A stretch of DNA of 64,000 bases from Kingdonia uniflora (lineage: Eukaryota; Streptophyta; Magnoliopsida; Ranunculales; Circaeasteraceae), in contig JACGCM010001161.1 of the NCBI GenBank assembly GCA_014058105.1, positions 2,170,001 through 2,234,000 of the forward strand, in the 5' to 3' direction. Below are positions 57,451 to 64,000 of the stretch, one piece after another. The notes beneath the pieces were generated by a model, which saw nothing but the letters and a program-made list of their open reading frames with translations, was not told where the DNA came from and did no database searches. Each line of letters opens with the position of its first letter. Position 1 is the stretch's first letter. Position numbers and translations under genes: made by a program.

Positions 57451-60400
57451 TCATCGTTGCAAAAGGTACCTGAAATGGAATTGAAATGGGCATACTTGTA
57501 CCAACTGTGAGAGAGGCTCTCTTCTATCATTCTCTAGACACGTAACTGCTTCATTTCTTAGTTCATCAGGTAACTGGAGACAGATCCAGTCCATCATAGA
57601 ATCCAAGTCCTTTGCAAAGTCAAGTAAATACCAATCTAACAGTTTGGGGATTACAACTTTATTAGTTGTAGAGATAGTAACTGCCGCCTGCAAATACTCT
57701 CTCTTTGCTGCCTCTAACTCTTTCTCTACTTGAGATGCCGTGTATACTCTCACCTTCATTTTTAAGAAGACATGAGTGTTAAAATTGGTAGAAAGTATGA
57801 CGGTCAATAGCAATATAGAAAGTGAAAAAGAAAGAAAAATTACAAAATAAATATGCTAAAGTTCACAGTAATGGCTTCGTCCAAGGACTATGGCAACTGA
57901 ATTTCCACTATTGCAACGAAAAAGAAATATGCTAAGGTTCACAGTAATGGCTTTGTCCAAGGACTATGGCAACTGGAATTTCCACTATTGCAACGAAAAT
58001 CCGTTAATTTCTCTTATCACTTTCTTGCCTTTAGGTCGCCATCCTCTCTATGTTTGTCCCACATTTTTAATAACTATTAACTCTTCACCAGTTGCTATTT
58101 GTTTGGACATTTAACCGAAATAAATAGAAGTTGAAGTGCAACTGTGACTGGATCTCCCAAAAAATTGTGCATCCCAAAACCTGGACAAGGGGGCCCTCAA
58201 GCCCCTGTAACCCCCCTGTGATTCCTTGACAAATTGGATAAGAGAAAATATTGGCTTTATCTACTCCTTTAGACTTGAGAACCAGGAAAATTCCCAACAA
58301 AAGCAAATTCATATATCATATTAATGGTATTCATAGTAAGACTATGCTACAGAAAGAGATTGGTCCAACTCTAAACTTACAGCGGGAGATGACCAGCTTC
58401 CACATGAGAGTGCAAACGTAACCAAGGGTTCAGACCACTCTAAACCAAAGGTACTTCGTGCAGTCAACTCATCACTTTTTGCGCTTTTAGAGAAAGTCTG
58501 ATGAATCTCACAAAGAAGAAGGTAATTCAGTTTAGCAAATTGATAAGTATCATTGCCTCCACTTGATCGGGCCAACTGAATCTCTCGAATGAGAAATTAA
58601 GAGAAATAACAATAAATTTAGCAAATGAACACCATCGTACATATTTAGAGTGAAGAGGGAGTCTCAAGATGAAATGTTCTATCGTGATTGCAGTCAATGG
58701 ATGCCCAGCAACATTTATCACAGCCTGAGAGAGACAAAAGGTGGAATTTGATGGTTTGATAAAATTATTTTACATAGTTTAAATGCATAAACTGTATAAA
58801 TACCTAACAAACAGAAAAAGCTAGCGTCCCAGTTTTCATCAATTCATTTCTAGCTCTACTAACACTGATGTTTCCTAAAAACATTATGACTTGGTTAGTG
58901 ACGATCCTCGGATCAAAGTCTAGAATTGGAGGTGTAATCCTGTTGTCGCCAATCGTCTTTGAAATATATAAAGGATTTTACAAATTAGAGGAAAATGTGT
59001 TTTGGGCAAGTGTTGTAAACATTACAAGGGTAACAAAGCATAATGCATTTCACCTAGTTATTAAAATTGCCATAGGATACCATTTTTGGCCAATAAATAA
59101 AAGATTAACCAGATATACAGTGCTCTATTCTTATTAGAAATGAATTATCAGCCTAACTTTGAGATAACATAAATATGAAATCATACCTTCTGCATTAAGC
59201 CAACGACCATTTGAGGACTCTCAGGTACTCCATGCTCTAGGAACGCCTGAAAGAACATAGCACATAATAGACACTAAGAAATTTCAATCTTCATACAATA
59301 TGTGATGAAAATATTTAGATCAAGAGCATTTCACTCGTACATTCATCATACAGGAATTATAGATGTTAATCCAGAAAGCTAACTTTTGTTGATGGCTAAG
59401 ACCCTGTAAGTCGACTGAGGCAAGCTTCCCAAGAAGAAGCCTGCAAAGTCCAAAAATATTGTTAGTGCAACAAACTAAAATAGTTACAACATAGGCGACA
59501 AAAGAAAACTTACTTCAGTCTACGTATCAGAAAGAACGAATTCGTTCTTCGATTAGGATCAATTGACCAAGCTTCTACAACACAAAGATACTTATATGCG
59601 CCAATATCCCTCTTCCGAAACTCTTTACAAATGCCATATGGATCCCGAAACTCCGATTCTTTACTACTTTCACGCGAAAACAACTCTGACTCTATGACTT
59701 TGCTCTTTTGTGTATTCATCCTTAAGAATATACTCGACAAGCATTTCAATATATCCTCAGAGATTTTATTGGCGCGACTTCTTTCTTCCTCTGATACTTT
59801 TTCTTCTGGATTGACCAGAGAGTTCTCCTCTGCTTTGTTAGGTTCTGCTACACTACATTCAGGCTGCATTATTCAGAAACCCGTGTTCTGAATCAGTATA
59901 TGTAACTATATAATTATGAATCTAGAAACAGAAGTATGCGTGTATCGAATGTGCCAAATAAGAACAGGTAAAAATATAATGTGCTGTATACGGATAGGTA
60001 GATAAACCCGGGTATTAGTAGAACCATTTTTAAAGTAAGATTGATAAGTTCTGTAATAAAAGTGTAAAATTCATGTAATAAGAAGTGGGTTACTTGTGCC
60101 TGAAACAAAGAACAATCTGATTACCTGTAATTTCCGAGGATCCAAAGGTTTCTCCATTGATTTATGCTGCACTACAGTGTTCTTTACTGGTGCTCCGATT
60201 ACTGGACTGAGCTGTTTTGGCGATTGCTTGCTATTCTTTGTAGAATCAGGGGATGACAAGTTCTCCTTCCCCCTGCTATTTTTTGATTGAACATCACAAT
60301 CCCCATTTCGATCTGAAGCTGGATCAATAACCATATGGGACGAACCCGAAGGACTATTAGCGAGGGAAGGTAAGGTCCTTGAACTTAATGTTGCTGTAGT

Positions 60401-61440
60401 GATATCAGCTGGCAATATAGATTTGGACCTTTCCTTTTTAGGATTCTTGGTTAGATCCTGATCATCATATAAACCATTCACATTCTCGATGTTTCTCTTG
60501 GACGATGAAATGCTGTCAGCTTCGTGGTGGAGACCTTTACTGAAACTCACAACCTGCTCCTCGAGCCGAACCACCTCCTCTTCCAAAACAGCAACTTCAG
60601 CAAGAAGCTCCAATGTCTACAATTGAAAATCAAATTCCACCATTATACAAAAATGACATTCGCATATACGGAAACTTGGACTACTCGAATGTGAATTATA
60701 CTAACATGTGGAGGTAGATAAGGAGGAAGACGAGGTAGAGCTCCCAATGGTCTTGTAAAAGCTCTCTCCAATGCTCTATGTACATTCTCCTCATGTCTAA
60801 GCTTTTGCTTCAACTTATCAACCTACAAATGAGAATTTGGATCAAATATAATCAATCAAAACATATAGTAATAAAATTATTAAAAGTATCCCTACACACA
60901 TCTTGTTGTAAGGCCATTTTTCTCTCCCTGCTCGATTTTCGCCTGTTTATAGTAGCTTTTGTTTTTTCAACATCCATTGACCTGATCCCCTGCTTCTTCT
61001 CCTTCTAAGAAAAAAACACAGAATCAGCTTTTAGTTATAGGTGCCTAAAATTTCTAAACATGATACTTTTTTTTTTGATAAGAGAGAGATTCCACAACAA
61101 CTAGACATGAACCAAACTTTTGAATTTAATATTAAAAAAGATCCAATCTTTAAAATAAAAATGGAAAACATAACATGTTCACCTCAAAGTAACCCTCTTT
61201 TGGAAGTGATCTAAACACACCCCATTAAAAAAAAAAAACTTCAATTTGTCCACTAAATTCAAGCACCCATTTCAAAATTTCACAACCCCATCACCCCAAA
61301 CAAGTTTAACATCAAATTTGATGATTCTAGAGAAACCCCAGAAGACACACTAAATACCCAGATCGAAATTTGCTTACTTTGTCATGTTTGATTGAAGAAC
61401 TCATCATGGGTTGCAATGTTGTTATGGCTCTTGTATTCAT
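57451..61440 (-). CDS. MIP1 leucine-zipper / DUF547 protein, 10 coding exons, 596 residues
   Basis: The coding exons on the minus strand are 61378-61440, 60900-61004, 60706-60822, 60125-60616, 59514-59863, 59341-59440, 59187-59246, 58641-58724, 58381-58497 and 57451-57753. All introns are GT-AG and the total is 1791 bases, an intact frame. The N-terminal half has the MIP1-type leucine zipper (residues about 48-135): [53 protein letters not shown] Ser-rich linker follows. The C-terminal DUF547 domain (about 360-500) has [53 protein letters not shown]. The tail is [16 protein letters not shown]. Relatives interact with MADS-box factors (ternary complex factor MIP1); the function of DUF547 is unsettled. 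A 5' untranslated intron is likely. Confidence 0.92.
57851..58002. repeat. 76-bp tandem duplication in the last DUF547 intron
   Basis: ATATGCTAA starts at 57851 and again at 57927. The two units differ at only a few bases, so the duplication is recent. It lies inside the intron 57754-58380. Confidence 0.85.
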
Positions 61441-62061
61441 CTGTTTAGTCGTTGAGAAGTCTGCAACAAAGAAACCATAACTTGTATCAGATTGGAGTGT
61501 TGAGAGATTTAGCATTAAAGAAAAAACAGAGCAGAGCAGAGAAAGAAACCTTGAGAGGGAAAACTTCATTCTCTGTTTAGAGAGAGAGCGGGAAAATTAA
61601 ATGAGTACCCAAAACTGCAAAATCTCGATTGTTGTGAAATAAAATAAACACCAAAACTAAAACCCATTCGAGAAGAAGACGAGATTTGCTTCATTGAAAC
61701 AAGCAAGAACACTATAACAAAATTAACCAAAGAGATAACAGATAACTAGTGAGTGAGTAAACACACATAAAGACACTGAGAGGTGAGTCTCTCTCTCTCT
61801 CTCTCTCGACACACACAGTTTCTCTTTTAAGAGAGAGTTAAAAAGAGAGTTTTAGAGGGAGAAAGAGAGAGAGGTGTCTAGTTTCACTTTCAGAAGTAAA
61901 AGACGTGCGCATGAGGCGCATTTTAGTGCCACGCATCTCTTTTTCGCTCATCATCAACGAACGTGCGCTTCTTCTTTTAATCCTCACCTCCTCTTCTTGT
62001 TTTTTTTTGAAATATCCCGAAAATACCCCTGATTAATACATATGTAAATACAAATTTACGC
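61441..62061 (-). promoter_or_regulatory. Promoter region of the DUF547 gene
   Basis: It contains the upstream leader and a (TC)n run at about 61791-61808, which reads GA-rich on the gene strand, a common feature of plant core promoters and leaders. No clear TATA box. Confidence 0.35.
61460..61569 (-). promoter_or_regulatory. 5' leader of the DUF547 gene with a possible upstream ORF
   Basis: An AG acceptor after TTGTTGCAG at 61461 implies a 5' untranslated intron. If the donor is CAAG/GTTTC at 61549, the upstream ATG at 61569 opens a short frame (MKFSLSRLLND) that stops a few bases before the main start at 61440. Such an upstream frame could lower translation. The donor is not a strong consensus, so this is inference. 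Confidence 0.35.
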
Positions 62062-62064
62062 TAA

Positions 62065-62168
62065 GAGCATCTCCAACAACACGGATTGTATGGTGTTCAT
62101 TATACTCACCTCATACACCTATTAGAAACTTGGAGAGTGGTATGTGCATACTACTTTTGTAAGTCCCC
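62065..62168. mobile_element. Fragment of a Harbinger-type MITE
   Basis: Left end GAGCATCTCCAACA after a TAA, with body text shared with the next element. No own right end; it is probably cut by the insertion at 62172. Confidence 0.6.
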
Positions 62169-62171
62169 TAA

Positions 62172-62559
62172 GAGCATCTCCAACAGAAGAGTATGTTGTT
62201 AAGGTTTTCTCATACTTTTGCAAAAACCTCTTCCAACAGGAGTATGAGGTTCAGCATACTCACCCCCCATACCCCTCCGAAGTATGCGAATCCAGAACTT
62301 GGAGAGTGGTATGCACATACTACTTTTGTGGGTCTCCCACAACTATTTATTCTCATCCTTTCTTTTTTCTCACTAATAAAATAATATCGTGCTTCCCAAT
62401 TTTTAATAAAAATCTCATTTCTCATAAAATAGCATTGTGGGTCCCAATTTTAATATAAAAATTGAATTTAGAGATATATCTATTGGAGCAAAGTGGTATG
62501 TTATTCCAAATACTAGTATCCAAAACCAGAATAGCATACCGTCTCTGTTGGAGATGCTC
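62172..62559. mobile_element. Harbinger-type MITE, 388 bp
   Basis: Ends GAGCATCTCCAACAGA and (inverted) GAGCATCTCCAACAGA, with TAA on both sides (62169-62171 and 62560-62562). It is homologous to the MITE at 52647-52997, including the AGTATGCATACCAC-type interior. Confidence 0.85.
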
Positions 62560-62694
62560 TAACAAATATTTATTTTCTTATTTACTTTTTTTCTCTCACA
62601 TAAAAAAAGAACATTGTAGGTCTCAATTTTAATGGAGAGAATCGATTGGAGTAAAGTGGTATGCTATTCGATCCAAAATCGGAATATTATACAT

Positions 62695-63095
62695 GCTCAT
62701 CTCCAACAGAAGAGTATGTTGTTCCGGTTTACCATACCGGTATTCTAGAATCGCATATTGTTTTAGTCCAACAGTAAATTACGTTTTTTTTTTCTTGGGC
62801 GCTGAACAGTTCAGTGTCTAGTCTATTAATTATTATTTTTCCCCTTGGACAGCTGTATTAAAAAAAATGTTGGGCGCTGAACGGTTCAACGCCTAGACAA
62901 CTGTATTAAAAAAAGTTGTTTGGCGTTGAACGGTTCAACGCTTAGGCGGTATGCGCATACTCTTCGCTAAGTTCAGTTTTCGCATACTTTGGAGGGGTAT
63001 GGGGGTGAGTATGCTGAACACCATACCCCTGTTGGATATGTTTTTTGTAAGAGTATGAGAAAACCTTAACAGCATACCACTCTGTTGGAGATGCT
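62695..63095. mobile_element. Harbinger-type MITE, third copy, with internal repeats
   Basis: The left end is CTCATCTCCAACAGAAG and the right end CTGTTGGAGATGCTG, both slightly diverged. The middle carries three repeats of a GGCGCTGAACGGTTCAACGC-like unit (starting about 62798, 62873 and 62922). No coding capacity. Confidence 0.7.
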
Positions 63096-64000
63096 GTAAC
63101 AGTTCATTTAATTGTAATTTAGAAAGACGGAAATGCCCTTTATTTACATGATATTGTTTTATGATTTAAGTGGTTTTTGTGATTGGAATTACTCTTTTGG
63201 AGTTGGATGGGATGGAATGGAATTAGGACAGCATTAAGGCTGGTGAGATCACATGGATAAAAAGGAGGGGTCGTAGCGACGTGTTATGTAATGTAATGGT
63301 AGTTTAGTCAATTAGAAAAGAAAAAAAAGGGTTTAAAACATTATTTGGTTGATGCATTGTTTATGTGGTCATGACATGAGTTTGCAATTGTGAGATCACG
63401 TGGATAGTTGTTAGTGGAACGTGTGTCCCTCTTTTTAGTTTTTAAAAATCATTCAAGAATTCCAAATTGGATCGGGTATGAGTATAGGTCGTGACTCCCA
63501 AACTCATGATTATGAATAAAAATTGGTAATCAAATGACAGTAGAGAGTGTTTTTTACGATAAGCAGAGTTAAAAATAAAAGATATTTCAGCTGGAATATC
63601 ATCAGAAACTCGCTACCACCATGTGAACAGGACTAACGTTGTTGCTAAGTGTTTCCTCTCTAGCACCACCCTGAGAATGTGTCTCTATCTAAAAGAAAAT
63701 ATATAAAGTTTGTTGGGATCAAATAAATGCAACTTTTGCTCAAATATTACAGCCTTATTTTGATAAATAAAATGTGGGTGATGAAGGACATGATAGTAAT
63801 TATGCACTCGCGTCGTAACCTAAACAGGTCCCACTGTTTTTGCTCTTTAGCTTTAATCGGAGAAGGACAAAGACAGGGAAAGGATACACATGCAGGAGTG
63901 AGAGGAGAAGGGGCTATCATGCATGAAGATGCCACCAGATAGATAAGTGCTAGATTAATATTTAAGATATCTGAAAGCTACATTTTGGCAAGACTTCAGC
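63096..64000. other. Right end of the window, no recognised gene
   Basis: 905 bases of spacer. Two overlapping opposite frames at about 63727-63942 match nothing I know and are probably chance frames. Confidence 0.4.

Overview
This window is nuclear DNA from a flowering plant, most likely a eudicot. The evidence is multi-exon genes with GT-AG introns, plant-specific protein families (a CYP71-clan P450, a DUF1645 protein, a MIP1 leucine-zipper/DUF547 protein), AT-rich spacers, and many plant-type transposons (Ty1/copia, Ty3/gypsy of the Tat type, MULE, PIF/Harbinger, a tRNA-derived SINE, MITEs). I cannot name the species. All family calls come from reading translations and motifs by eye; no database search was run.

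The window has two halves. Positions 1 to about 46960 are a tandem P450 locus overgrown by nested transposons. Three P450 copies are visible: (A) exon 2 at 4603-5241, with exon 1 presumably left of the window; (R) a relic at 9544-9837 lacking the heme-binding loop; (B) a complete two-exon gene at 17370-18287 and 26392-27030, predicting 518 residues, whose intron has grown to 8.1 kb around a copia element (18735-25467). Copies A and B sit in a larger duplicated block: base 1 matches 19964, and homology runs past the stop codons. Copy A shows the empty site of a 6.7 kb MULE (27197-33864) inserted 166 bp downstream of gene B. Between the P450 copies lie a PIF/Harbinger element (5526-8843), a truncated Tat-like Ty3/gypsy element carrying an antisense multi-exon gene and 162-bp tandem repeats (10129 to about 16110), and a copia 5' end fragment (about 16150-16620). 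To the right, a copia element of the intron family (34346-46957) has a second copia (34513-40666) nested inside its 5' LTR.

Positions 46960-64000 are gene space: a five-exon short-chain dehydrogenase on the minus strand (47603-48696), a single-exon DUF1645 gene on the minus strand (54310-55209), and a ten-coding-exon MIP1/DUF547 gene on the minus strand (57451-61440). All three read as intact. Small insertions surround them: a non-autonomous MULE in the dehydrogenase promoter, a SINE, two solo LTRs with exact 5-bp target duplications, and several TIR MITEs beginning GAGCATCTCCAAC.

No operon or pathway links the genes. The functional candidates are P450 copy B (and perhaps A), the dehydrogenase, the DUF1645 gene and the DUF547 gene. 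The transposon genes appear broken by stops or frameshifts, and no wholly unknown cellular system was identified. The most unusual items are the antisense genes inside the Tat-like element and inside the MULE, and the contrast between a nearly identical exon 2 and a strongly diverged transposon in the two P450 copies.
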